NCBI GenBank assembly: GCA_035392025.1
Contig: DAOPMC010000011.1
Coordinates: 1 to 34,083, forward strand
Direction: 5' to 3'
From: DAOPMC01 sp035392025
GTDB taxonomy: Bacteria > Bacillota_I > Bacilli_A > RF39 > UBA660
DNA: 34,083 nucleotides
Numbering within the stretch: position 1 is the stretch's first letter; each line of letters begins with the position of its first letter. This document shows positions 1 to 7,979 of the stretch, piece after piece. A model generated the notes under the pieces. It had not been told where the DNA came from and did no database searches. It saw nothing but the letters and a program-made list of their open reading frames with translations. Position numbers and translations under genes: made by a program.

Positions 1-132
1 ATTTTCCCGTTAATGTTTAAATATTTTTGGGACATTTTCCCAAACTATTGACAATATAAAAGTATCAACTACCCTATATTTTTTCATGTTTCATTATCTT
101 ATTATAAATCTAAAAATTTGAAAGGGAAAATT

Positions 133-148
133 GTATAATTAATTATAC
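133..148. repeat. 16-bp perfect palindrome in non-coding DNA
   Basis: GTATAATTAATTATAC reads identically on both strands. It consists of A/T except for the outer G and C. It could be a protein-binding site or a chance feature of AT-rich DNA; no function is assigned. Confidence 0.4.
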
Positions 149-208
149 TATTCGCTGATTGTTTATTTTTAAAATAAACTAGTTCTTTATCATAAGTATA
201 ATTTAAAA

Positions 209-251
209 AGTAAAAATACTATCATTACTTATAATTGAAATAATGATAGTA
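209..251 (-). terminator. Probable terminator downstream of the Ig-like protein gene
   Basis: TACTATCATTA at 217-227 pairs perfectly with TAATGATAGTA at 241-251 around a 13-base loop. Read on the minus strand, the 11-bp stem is followed by TTTTTACTTTTT, a T-rich tract expected of a Rho-independent terminator. It lies about 50 bases after the stop codon of the surface protein gene. The stem has few G:C pairs, so strength is uncertain. Confidence 0.55.
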
Positions 252-301
252 TATAACTTTATTCTACTTATGCATTAGATACATTAAAAACCGCCATTTT
301 T

Positions 302-2089
302 TTATTTTCTACATGTTATATATCCACTGATAGTTGAAGCACAAGAATTCATACCTGAGATCACTACAAATCCGGTTTGACAATTACATGCTCCATTATT
401 ACCACATGTCCCGGCTTTACGTATGTGCGTTGTTTTATTCACACATGTACAACTTCCTGTGATTTTTGAAGAACAATTACTTGATATATATTTATATCCA
501 CTTGGACATGTATTTTGCACATTCATAATATTAGCTGTTGCGCATTTAATATATGAATATGTTGATTTATTAGAACCAGTGCAAGTAGTTTTAGTTTTTG
601 TAGTATCAATTGCACACTGTGCACTTGGAGCACCAGTAGTAGACCAAATATAATTGCAGCCTTGACTGCTACCACAACAATAACATTTACCTGCACCGCC
701 GTTGTCGGGTGGCGTGCTACCAGTAACAGTAATCTTAGTTGTTGCGGTTTTACCACCATCTGTAGAAGTAGCTGTTAATATTGTCTCACCTGCTGCAACA
801 CCAGTTACAATACATGAATTACCATTAACTATAGCAGTTGTAATCTTTGTATTATCTGAAACACAAGATTTAAGTGTTTTATTTGTTGCATTTGTTGGTT
901 TAAATACCACTCCTGCGGTTACTTTAGCCCCAACAGTTGTAGAATATGAAGCTTGAGCAAATTCAATACTAGTAACTGCAATAGTTTTATCAGTTGTTGG
1001 CGTTGGTGTTGATGCTTTAACAACATTTACTGTTACAATTGCTGTTTTATCGCTTCCATCAAGAGCCATCACTGTTATTGTTGCTTTTCCTACTGCTCTT
1101 GCTTTAATTACACCAGTTTGACTAACTGTTGCAACTGAAGGTTTACTAGAACTATAACTGACACTCTTATTTGTTGCATTTACTGGTTTAATGGTTGGTT
1201 TAATTTGTTTCGTTTTTCCAACTACTAATGTCACTACTGTTGGTTTAACAGTAAGCGATGTCGCTAACACTACAGCATTTGGATCTGTTACAACAACAGT
1301 AAACTCTTTTTCATTCTCACCATCGCTTATTACTAAAGTAGTAGTTCCACCCGTAATACCTGTAATATTTAAATCATCATCAATTGTTGCAATTCCTTCT
1401 GTACCAAATGTAGTTGAAATCATTGCATAACATCTAGAATCATCCCCTAAGTTTAATTCTAATTTCTTAGTCTCAGAAACTTTAACATTTATTGTGTTTT
1501 CAGCAATGCCGCTAACATCAAGTCTATCACAGACAACAACAGTAACTTCTTTTTCAAATTTATTTTTGCCAAGTTCTGCTTCAATATTTAATGTTGTTTG
1601 GCCTACTTTTAAGCCTTTAACTTCATTTTCGACTATATCACCAATCTGTTCATCATTGTCAATTTCAGCAATATCATCATCATCTATCTTAAAAGTAAAT
1701 ACTGTTTTGGATCTATCCCCAGAACCAATTGTAGATGCTTCAATATCTCTTTTTTCATCAACATATGTTATTAATTCATCATTAGCATTAATACCACCTG
1801 TTAACTTTATTCCTGTGAGTTTTCCTCCACCACAGAATTTTAAAAGCAATAAGATAATGATGATAATTATTATTATGCCAAAAATAATAAGAATTGTTTT
1901 TATAATTCCACGATTATCTTTTTGATTAAATGCTTGATTTCCTTCATCATTGTAAACATATGAACTATTATCATATTGATTCTGCACAGGCGTTATATTT
2001 TGCTGTGCTGGCTGCACTGGTTGATTTGCCTGATAATCAGTAAATGAAGTATTTTCATTATTGTTTACTTGATTAAAATTTTCATTCAT
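302..2089 (-). CDS. Membrane-anchored protein with bacterial Ig-like (Big_2) repeats and Cys-rich C-terminus
   Basis: This is a predicted surface protein of 595 residues with unknown ligand. The start at 2089 is chosen because AAGGAG sits 9 bases upstream; an in-frame upstream ATG at 2146 would lie before the -35 box. Residues 1-60 are rich in Asn and Gln and probably cytoplasmic. Residues 62-83 form one very hydrophobic segment with a run of isoleucines. There is no cleavable signal peptide and no LPXTG motif. Four beta-rich Ig-like units follow; the third (near TSLTVKPTVVTLVVGKTK) is a textbook Big_2 domain and the fourth is similar. The last 125 or so residues carry 16 cysteines, suggesting a disulfide-stabilised module. 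It is monocistronic, with its own promoter and a downstream hairpin. Adhesion or cell-envelope binding is plausible by family analogy only. Confidence 0.8.
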   Translation of the reverse strand: MNENFNQVNNNENTSFTDYQANQPVQPAQQNITPVQNQYDNSSYVYNDEGNQAFNQKDNRGIIKTILIIFGIIIIIIIILLLLKFCGGGKLTGIKLTGGINANDELITYVDEKRDIEASTIGSGDRSKTVFTFKIDDDDIAEIDNDEQIGDIVENEVKGLKVGQTTLNIEAELGKNKFEKEVTVVVCDRLDVSGIAENTINVKVSETKKLELNLGDDSRCYAMISTTFGTEGIATIDDDLNITGITGGTTTLVISDGENEKEFTVVVTDPNAVVLATSLTVKPTVVTLVVGKTKQIKPTIKPVNATNKSVSYSSSKPSVATVSQTGVIKARAVGKATITVMALDGSDKTAIVTVNVVKASTPTPTTDKTIAVTSIEFAQASYSTTVGAKVTAGVVFKPTNATNKTLKSCVSDNTKITTAIVNGNSCIVTGVAAGETILTATSTDGGKTATTKITVTGSTPPDNGGAGKCYCCGSSQGCNYIWSTTGAPSAQCAIDTTKTKTTCTGSNKSTYSYIKCATANIMNVQNTCPSGYKYISSNCSSKITGSCTCVNKTTHIRKAGTCGNNGACNCQTGFVVISGMNSCASTISGYITCRK

Positions 2090-2116
2090 AATAAACACTC
2101 CTTCTATACTAGATTC

Positions 2117-2146
2117 ATTATAACACCAGTAAATATTAAAAATCAA
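2117..2146 (-). promoter_or_regulatory. Extended -10 promoter of the Ig-like protein gene
   Basis: On the minus strand, TTGATT (2141-2146) is followed after 18 bases by TATAAT (2117-2122), preceded by TG one base upstream (extended -10). The ATG lies 27 bases downstream of the -10 box. It sits directly after the dnaJ terminator, so the surface protein is expected to be expressed independently of the heat-shock operon. Confidence 0.7.
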
Positions 2147-2156
2147 CCTGTATTTT

Positions 2157-2199
2157 AAAAAAATGAGAATTCAATTTTCATTAAATCTCTCATTTTTTT
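2157..2199 (-). terminator. Terminator overlapping the 3' end of dnaJ
   Basis: TCTCATTTTTTT (2188-2199) and AAAAAAATGAGA (2157-2168) form a perfect 12-bp inverted repeat around a 19-base loop. On the minus strand the hairpin runs into a U-tract. The stem begins inside the last codons of dnaJ (stop at 2171-2173), so terminator and coding sequence overlap. It probably ends the whole hrcA-dnaJ operon. Confidence 0.65.
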
Positions 2200-3292
2200 C
2201 TATTTCTTTAGTTTTTAAATCGTCATTATCTAATTCATCCAATAACTGTTTTTGATTTCTTGATAGTTTTTGTGGAATTATAACTTTTATTACAATATAC
2301 ATGTCGCCATAAAAACTTTGGTTAACATCTTTAATTCCTTTCCCTTTTAAACGGTGCTTATCTCCAGTTTCTGATCCTGATGGTACAGTTAGGATTATGG
2401 AACCATGCAGTGTTTTAATTGTTTTCTTACACCCTAATATAGCTTCTTTAATTGTAATAGGGAGTTCCATATATATATCATTTTCATCTCTTTGATAAAA
2501 GTCATGATCACTAACCTCAAATTCTAAATATAAATCTCCTGGAATACCTTTTTTAGAAACTTCACCTTTTCCTGTTATTCTTAATCTATTTCCTGTATCA
2601 ACTCCTTCAGGGATAGTTACACTAATTTCTTTTTTTGTCTTAATTCTTCCCGCTCCTCTACATGTTGAACAAGTCTCTTTATATGTTTTACCAGTGCCGC
2701 CACAATTATTACAAGTTGTTTTTGTTAAAAAACTCCCAAATATTGTCCTTTGCTCGCTTGTTATTGTGCCACTACCATGACAAACATTACAAGTTTCTTC
2801 ACCAAATCCTCCTGCACCATGACAATCTTTGCAAGTATCATGCATTGATAGTTCAATATTTTTTCCACAGCCTAATACTGCTTCCATAAAAGATAGTTTT
2901 ATGTTTACTAATACATCTTTACCTTTAATATTTTCTTCTCTTCTTGGGCCTCCACCGAATCCAAAACTTCCTCCAAAACTAGATCCGCCAAAAATATTAT
3001 CAAATATATCAGAAAAATCGAACCCCGAGAAATCATATCCGCCTTGAGGATTACCACCACTTGATGTATTTTTGAAAGCGTCATGACCAAACTGATCATA
3101 TTTTCTTCTTCTATCCGCATCCGATAATACGGCATATGCTTCTTGTACTTCTTTAAACTTAGCTTCAGCATCTGGTTCTTTAGAAACATCTGGATGATAT
3201 TTTTTTGCTAATTTTTTAAATGCAGATTTAATTTCATCAACAGTTGCAGTCTTACTAACTCCCAAAACCTCATAATAATCTTTTTTTGCCAT
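2171..3292 (-). CDS. dnaJ: Chaperone protein DnaJ (Hsp40)
   Basis: This is the cytosolic co-chaperone that delivers unfolded substrates to DnaK and stimulates its ATPase. The 373-residue protein is full length with classic type I layout. The J domain carries HPD at 33-35. A Gly/Phe-rich linker spans roughly 79-117. Four CxxCxGxG zinc-binding repeats have cysteines at 154/157, 168/171, 194/197 and 208/211. The C-terminal substrate-binding domains follow. AGGAG lies a short distance upstream of the ATG. It is the last gene of the heat-shock operon, 12 bases after pepF, so it is separated from dnaK by the peptidase gene. Regulation by HrcA through the upstream operators is inferred. Confidence 0.97.
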   Translation of the reverse strand: MAKKDYYEVLGVSKTATVDEIKSAFKKLAKKYHPDVSKEPDAEAKFKEVQEAYAVLSDADRRRKYDQFGHDAFKNTSSGGNPQGGYDFSGFDFSDIFDNIFGGSSFGGSFGFGGGPRREENIKGKDVLVNIKLSFMEAVLGCGKNIELSMHDTCKDCHGAGGFGEETCNVCHGSGTITSEQRTIFGSFLTKTTCNNCGGTGKTYKETCSTCRGAGRIKTKKEISVTIPEGVDTGNRLRITGKGEVSKKGIPGDLYLEFEVSDHDFYQRDENDIYMELPITIKEAILGCKKTIKTLHGSIILTVPSGSETGDKHRLKGKGIKDVNQSFYGDMYIVIKVIIPQKLSRNQKQLLDELDNDDLKTKEIEKNERFNEN

Positions 3293-3304
3293 ACTACCTA
3301 TCTC

Positions 3305-5098
3305 CTATTTATCATTATAAATTTTTATAAACTCATTCAAAGTTTCTTCAAACACATCAAGTGCCTTATCAATTGTATCATCATTTAGAATATCAATTCC
3401 ACATTTTTTTAATATTTCAAGTGGGTAGTTGCTACTACCTGATTTTAGAAATTTCAAATAGTTTTCAAGTGCTCCTTCTTTTTTACCTAGAATATCGCTT
3501 GCTATACGTGTTGCTACCGCTATTCCTGTCGCATATTGATATACATAAAAACTAGTATAAAAGTGTGGAATTCTCATCCATTCATATTTTATTTCTTTAT
3601 CATGAACAATATTTTTACCATAATATTTTTTATTTAATTTTAAATATAATTTAGCGATAGACTCTTCAGTAAGAATCTCTTTTTGTTCTTTTTCATATAA
3701 TAATTTTTCAAATTCTGCAAACATTGTCTGTCTAAACAATGTTGCTCTAAAACTCTCTAATAAATCATTAAGATACATTAGTTTTTCTTCTTTTGAAGTG
3801 CTTTTACTATATAAATATTTATTTAAAAGTATTTCATTTACAGTAGATGCTATCTCTGCTAGAAATATACTATAACCACTATATTGATATTCTTGGGTAT
3901 GATTAGAATAATATGAATGCATTGAATGTCCTAATTCATGTGCTAAAGTTGATACACTATTTAGTGTCCCTTCATAATTTAGTAATAAATATGGTTTTGT
4001 ATCATATGATCCCCATGAATAAGCTCCTGACTTTTTACCTAGATTATAGTATATATCAATCCAAGAATTACTGAAGGCTTGCTTTAAATCATTAATATAT
4101 TTATCACCTAGTGGACTAAGCGCTTTAATAACAATATCTTTAGCTTCATCAAATGAATATTTTTTATTAATATCTTTAACTAGTGGTACATATAAATCAT
4201 ACATATGTATTTTATCAAGTTTAAGAATATCTTTTCTTAAACTAATATACTTATAGGATAAATCTATTCTATTATTTACTGTTTTAATTAATTTATCATA
4301 TAATTTAGGATCTATATTATTGTTATATAAAGACATCTGAAGTGGACTATCATATTTTCTAGTCTTAGATATAAAATAGTCCACTTTGATATTGTCAACT
4401 AAACATTTAGTGATAGTATTTTTAAGTGATGTATAGCTTTTATATAGTTTTTTAAATACTGTTTTTCTGACTCTTCTATCATAAGACTCTATATATTTTG
4501 AATAATTACTATGATTTAAAGTTACTATATTACCGGTCTCATCTTTAAATTTAGAAAAAGTAATATCACTATTATTTAATAAATCAAATATGTCACTAGG
4601 AGCATCTAATATTTCATTTAATCTAGCAATTAGTTCTTCTTCTGCAAGTGGCAATATATGTTTTTTTGATCTAAATAGATCTTCAAAATAGAAACTATAC
4701 TTCTTTAATTTTGTATTTTCACTTAAATATTTTAAAACTAAATTATATTCTCCACTTAATAATTCGGTCTGAAAAAAAGCAGTTTTTTCATTAGTCGTAG
4801 TAATTAATTGATCTATTTCTCCAACGAGTGATAAATTTTTATTATTAGTCATATCCTCATTTGATAACATTACTGTATATACATATAGTTTAGATATCAT
4901 CTTAGATATTTTTAAATCTAACTCTAATGACTCTAAAAGATTGTTGGCATTTTTCAAAACAACACCTTTATATTTCATAAGATATTCAGTACTTTTTATT
5001 ACTTCAGCTATGTCATTTTTAAAGCCATCACCCTGATAAATTTTATCTACATCCCACTTATATGCATCTTCTACTTCTTCTCTTTTCAAATTATTCAT
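3305..5098 (-). CDS. pepF: Oligoendopeptidase F (M3 metallopeptidase)
   Basis: This zinc peptidase of the M3B family hydrolyses oligopeptides in the cytoplasm. At 597 residues it is the usual PepF length. The zinc site is HELGH at 387-391, with the probable third ligand Glu415 in LAEIASTVNE, at the expected spacing. The start is supported by AGGAG just before the ATG. It lies between dnaK and dnaJ, 53 bases after dnaK with a strong hairpin in the gap, and 12 bases before dnaJ. Peptidase insertion between these chaperone genes is not the standard arrangement. A role in clearing peptides released during heat shock is inference from position alone. Confidence 0.93.
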   Translation of the reverse strand: MNNLKREEVEDAYKWDVDKIYQGDGFKNDIAEVIKSTEYLMKYKGVVLKNANNLLESLELDLKISKMISKLYVYTVMLSNEDMTNNKNLSLVGEIDQLITTTNEKTAFFQTELLSGEYNLVLKYLSENTKLKKYSFYFEDLFRSKKHILPLAEEELIARLNEILDAPSDIFDLLNNSDITFSKFKDETGNIVTLNHSNYSKYIESYDRRVRKTVFKKLYKSYTSLKNTITKCLVDNIKVDYFISKTRKYDSPLQMSLYNNNIDPKLYDKLIKTVNNRIDLSYKYISLRKDILKLDKIHMYDLYVPLVKDINKKYSFDEAKDIVIKALSPLGDKYINDLKQAFSNSWIDIYYNLGKKSGAYSWGSYDTKPYLLLNYEGTLNSVSTLAHELGHSMHSYYSNHTQEYQYSGYSIFLAEIASTVNEILLNKYLYSKSTSKEEKLMYLNDLLESFRATLFRQTMFAEFEKLLYEKEQKEILTEESIAKLYLKLNKKYYGKNIVHDKEIKYEWMRIPHFYTSFYVYQYATGIAVATRIASDILGKKEGALENYLKFLKSGSSNYPLEILKKCGIDILNDDTIDKALDVFEETLNEFIKIYNDK

Positions 5099-5113
5099 AT
5101 CTTCTCCTAAATA

Positions 5114-5140
5114 TTAAGTTCTAGTAAAACTAGAACTTAA
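5114..5140 (-). repeat. Perfect 12-bp hairpin between dnaK and pepF
   Basis: TTAAGTTCTAGT (5114-5125) pairs perfectly with ACTAGAACTTAA (5129-5140) around a 3-base loop. On the minus strand the hairpin is followed by TATTTAGGAG, which is the pepF ribosome-binding region, and not by a U-run. It is therefore more likely an mRNA processing or stability element, or a leaky terminator that lowers pepF-dnaJ relative to dnaK, than a full terminator. Confidence 0.6.
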
Positions 5141-5151
5141 TTCATTATTTA

Positions 5152-6957
5152 TTATTTTTTTTCTTCGTAATTTGCTTCTTTAACATTATCTTCTTTTGGT
5201 GCCTCTCTTCCTTCTTCTGGTGATGGCCCTTTATTTTCATAAAGTTTTGCTGCTAAAGCATATACTTTTTCTTGAAGTTTTTCTTTCTTTTCTTTAATTT
5301 CATCAAGTGAATTCTTTTCAAGTGCTTCTTTTAAATCTTTAATAGCATCTTCTGCATCTGATTTTTCTTTTTCTTCAATCTTATCTCCAAGATCTTTAAT
5401 AGTTTTTTCTGTTTGAAAAATCATTTGTTCTGCTTCATTTTTAAGATCTATTTCTTCTTTTTTCTTATTATCTGCTTCTTTATTAGCTTCAGCTTCTTTA
5501 ACCATCTTATCTATTTCATCATCAGATAATGCAGTGTTTGATGTAATAGTAATTGACTGTTCTTTGCCTGTTCCTAAATCTTTAGCATTAACATTTACAA
5601 TACCATTAGCATCAATGTCAAATTTAACTTCAATTTGTGGAACTCCTCTTGGTGCCGATGGAATATTAGATAATTGAAATCTTCCTAATGTTTTATTATC
5701 TGCTGCCATTGGACGTTCTCCTTGAAGAACATGAATATCAACGGCTGGCTGATTATCTGCTGCTGTTGAGAATACTTGTGACTTTGATGTTGGAATTGTT
5801 GTATTTCTGTCAATTAAAACAGTCATAACTCCGCCAAGAGTCTCAATTCCAAGTGATAGTGGTGTAACATCAAGAAGTACTATATCGTTAACATCTCCAG
5901 TTAGCACTCCTCCTTGAATTGCTGCTCCCATTGCAACAACTTCATCTGGATTAACTTCTTTAGATGGTTCTTTTCCTAATTCTTTCTTAACTAATTCTTG
6001 CACATATGGAATCCTTGTAGATCCACCTACTAAAATTACTTTATCTATATCTTTCTTTGCCATTTTAGCATCTTTTAAAGCATTTCTAACTGGTTCTAGT
6101 GTACTATCAAGTAAATCTCTAACCAAGTCTTCAAATTTTGCCCTAGTAAGGTTTAAATCTAAGTGAAGTGGTCCACTATCTCCTTGTGTTATAAATGGAC
6201 AAGATATTTGAGTTGAAGATACACCGGATAAATCTTTTTTAGCTTTTTCTGCAGCATCTTTTAATCTTTGCATTGCCATTTTATCTTTTGATAAGTCAAT
6301 GCCATTCTCTTTTCCAAATATTTCAACTAGATAATCAACTATTCTCTTATCAAAATCATCTCCACCTAATTTATTATTACCAGCTGTTGATTTAACTTCA
6401 AACACGCCATCGCCTATTTCTAGAATTGAAACATCAAATGTTCCCCCACCTAAGTCATATACTAAAATGTTTTCTGTTTTATCTTGTTTATCAAGACCAT
6501 ATGCAAGTGCTGCTGCTGTTGGTTCATTGATAATTCTTTCTACTTCAAGTCCTGCAATCTTACCAGCATTTTTAGTTGCTTGTCTTTGAGCATCGTTGAA
6601 ATATGCTGGAACAGTAATAACTGCTTTTGTTACTTTCTCTCCTAAATAAGCTTCCGCTGTATCTTTTAGATTGCCTAAAATGATTGCGCTTATCTCTTCA
6701 GGAGTATATTTTTTACCTTCTGCTTCTACTTTTTCTTTAGTACCCATTAATCTTTTGATACTTGATATAGTATTAATATTTGTTACTGCTTGACGTTTTG
6801 CAACATCTCCAACTAATCTTTCTCCATTTTTAAATGATACTACTGAAGGAGTTGTTCTATTTCCTTCTGGATTTGCGATAACTTTAGCCTCCCCTGCTTC
6901 TAAGACTGCAACACAACTATTTGTTGTACCCAAGTCTATACCTATTATTTTACTCAT
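5152..6957 (-). CDS. dnaK: Chaperone protein DnaK (Hsp70)
   Basis: This is the ATP-dependent cytosolic chaperone that works with DnaJ and GrpE. The 601-residue protein is complete. The N-terminal ATPase signature GIDLGTTNSCVAV is at 5-17, followed by DLGGGTFDVSIL and VILVGGSTRIPYVQ, the three Hsp70 signatures. The substrate-binding domain and a charged helical lid come next. The C-terminus is acidic and lysine-rich and lacks a clear EEVD-like end, as is usual in bacteria. AAAGGAATG precedes the ATG. It follows the 102-residue unknown gene by only 2 bases, so translation is probably coupled. The hairpin downstream may set the level relative to pepF and dnaJ. Confidence 0.98.
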   Translation of the reverse strand: MSKIIGIDLGTTNSCVAVLEAGEAKVIANPEGNRTTPSVVSFKNGERLVGDVAKRQAVTNINTISSIKRLMGTKEKVEAEGKKYTPEEISAIILGNLKDTAEAYLGEKVTKAVITVPAYFNDAQRQATKNAGKIAGLEVERIINEPTAAALAYGLDKQDKTENILVYDLGGGTFDVSILEIGDGVFEVKSTAGNNKLGGDDFDKRIVDYLVEIFGKENGIDLSKDKMAMQRLKDAAEKAKKDLSGVSSTQISCPFITQGDSGPLHLDLNLTRAKFEDLVRDLLDSTLEPVRNALKDAKMAKKDIDKVILVGGSTRIPYVQELVKKELGKEPSKEVNPDEVVAMGAAIQGGVLTGDVNDIVLLDVTPLSLGIETLGGVMTVLIDRNTTIPTSKSQVFSTAADNQPAVDIHVLQGERPMAADNKTLGRFQLSNIPSAPRGVPQIEVKFDIDANGIVNVNAKDLGTGKEQSITITSNTALSDDEIDKMVKEAEANKEADNKKKEEIDLKNEAEQMIFQTEKTIKDLGDKIEEKEKSDAEDAIKDLKEALEKNSLDEIKEKKEKLQEKVYALAAKLYENKGPSPEEGREAPKEDNVKEANYEEKK

Positions 6958-6959
6958 AT

Positions 6960-7268
6960 TTAATCATTCCTTTCTCTTTCTCTTTTTAAATTTTCATCTT
7001 GAGCATTGATAATTTTTTCATAATCTTTAACTATAAATCTTTGCTGGTCTTCATCTAACTTCCAAAATCGCGTTTGAAATTCTCTAAGCATTTCTTGTTC
7101 TTGTTCATCATTTTCTGGTATCATCATATAAAAATATAAATATGTTTGGCACTCAGCTACATCCTCATTCATATAATGTTTCATCTCATAAACAGAAACC
7201 TCACCCTTATCATCATAGGGATCAATACCATTCATCATTGCCATCAAACTAAATAATTGATTCTTCAT
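6960..7268 (-). CDS. Small acidic protein of unknown function inside the dnaK operon
   Basis: I do not recognise this 102-residue protein. It starts inside grpE (20-base overlap) and ends 2 bases before dnaK, so it is locked into the chaperone operon by position and probable translational coupling. A GAGG ribosome-binding site precedes the ATG. The protein has no signal peptide or membrane segment. It is rich in Glu, Asp, Tyr, Met and Phe and looks largely helical, with a charged C-terminal helix ending in RERERND. One cysteine lies in the middle. No metal-binding or enzymatic motif is visible. Its place between grpE and dnaK suggests a role with the chaperone cycle or its control, but that is inference only. 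Confidence 0.75.
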   Translation of the reverse strand: MKNQLFSLMAMMNGIDPYDDKGEVSVYEMKHYMNEDVAECQTYLYFYMMIPENDEQEQEMLREFQTRFWKLDEDQQRFIVKDYEKIINAQDENLKRERERND

Positions 7269-7758
7269 TATTCTTTTCCTCCAATTTATTAACTTTCACA
7301 GATGCACATCGTAATACCTTATCTTTATATATATATCCTTTTAATAATACATCTAGAATTATATCATCTTCTTTGGTAGGATCATTATCTGTAAATAAAC
7401 AATCATGATATCTTGAATCAAACTTTTCCCCAAGGCATTTCATCTCAGAAATACCAGCTTTTTCAAGAATATCTTTCATTCCTGCATATATCATTTTAAA
7501 TCCAGATAGAAATTTTGATAATTCATCTGATAAGTTATTATCGTCTAATACAATTGCTCTTTCAAAATTGTCAATTATTGGTAATAGTTCATATATCAGA
7601 TCAGCATTAGCATAATTTTTAAAATCCGATACTTCTTCATCTTTTCTTTTGCGATAATTTATTAAATCTGCTTTAGCTCTCAAAACTTCTTCCTGAAGAC
7701 GAACGTTTTCTTCTTCCAGATCTTTTAATTTATTTTTTTTCTCTTTTATCTCTTCCAT
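7249..7758 (-). CDS. grpE: Nucleotide exchange factor GrpE
   Basis: This factor releases ADP from DnaK. The 169-residue protein shows the family layout: a long N-terminal coiled coil (about 1-45), then the core LLPIIDNFERAI, then the beta-domain with FDSRYHDCLF in place of the usual NP.xHEAV-type stretch and VLLKGYIYKDKVLRCASVKV near the end. The divergence in the F-D-P-x-x-H-E-A region is notable, since the common FDPxxHEA reads FDSRYHDC here. AAGGATAG precedes the ATG. It starts 1 base after the 71-residue unknown gene and its 3' end overlaps the 102-residue gene, consistent with one transcript. Confidence 0.95.
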   Translation of the reverse strand: MEEIKEKKNKLKDLEEENVRLQEEVLRAKADLINYRKRKDEEVSDFKNYANADLIYELLPIIDNFERAIVLDDNNLSDELSKFLSGFKMIYAGMKDILEKAGISEMKCLGEKFDSRYHDCLFTDNDPTKEDDIILDVLLKGYIYKDKVLRCASVKVNKLEEKNNEESII

Positions 7759-7759
7759 A

Positions 7760-7975
7760 TTATCTATCCTTTACTAATGTATTATTTTTTATTAATAATT
7801 CGCCTGCAGCTTCTAAACCCTTGGCTGCTTCTTCATAATTATCATCTTTAGTCATAAGATATTCATTATGATATAAAGCACTAATTATTTTAAAGCGCTG
7901 TTCTAAAGTTATAGTCTCATCTGAAATTACCCTATTAACAATTTTATCTAGTGGTACAGGTTCAAAATCTTTCAC
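7760..7975 (-). CDS. Small protein of unknown function between hrcA and grpE
   Basis: I do not recognise this 71-residue protein. A GTG start at 7975 is preferred because AGAGGAAG lies 7 bases upstream. Extending to the TTG at 7996 would overlap the end of hrcA and place that ribosome-binding site inside the gene. It begins 4 bases after the hrcA stop and ends 1 base before grpE. The sequence has no membrane segment and looks alpha-helical, with a stretch EQRFKIISALYHNEYLMTK and an Ala/Glu-rich helix EEAAKGLEAAGELL that resembles a helical-repeat hairpin. There are no cysteines. Function is unknown; co-regulation with the heat-shock genes is inferred from position. Confidence 0.65.
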   Translation of the reverse strand: MKDFEPVPLDKIVNRVISDETITLEQRFKIISALYHNEYLMTKDDNYEEAAKGLEAAGELLIKNNTLVKDR

Positions 7976-7979
7976 ATCA

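Larger units (their letters stand above)
1..301. other. Non-coding flank, left end
   Basis: I see no gene in this stretch of about 300 bases. It is very AT-rich. It holds a perfect 16-bp palindrome at 133-148 and an 11-bp inverted repeat at 217-251, both listed separately. A TTGACA-like hexamer at 48-53 has no -10 box at acceptable spacing, so no promoter is called. The left neighbour lies outside the window, so it is unknown whether this is an intergenic gap between operons. Confidence 0.6.

Noticed and set aside
48..80. TTGACA followed by TATATT on the plus strand as a promoter
   Set aside because: The spacer is 21 bases, too long for sigma-A, and no gene follows on that strand.
1494..1925. 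143-codon open frame on the plus strand opposite the Ig-like protein gene
   Set aside because: It is antisense to a clearly coding gene, lacks a ribosome-binding site and has shadow-type composition rich in Ser, Ile and Phe.
2090..2146. 19-residue N-terminal extension of the Ig-like protein
   Set aside because: It would include the -10 box and transcription start, and the later ATG has a good AAGGAG site.
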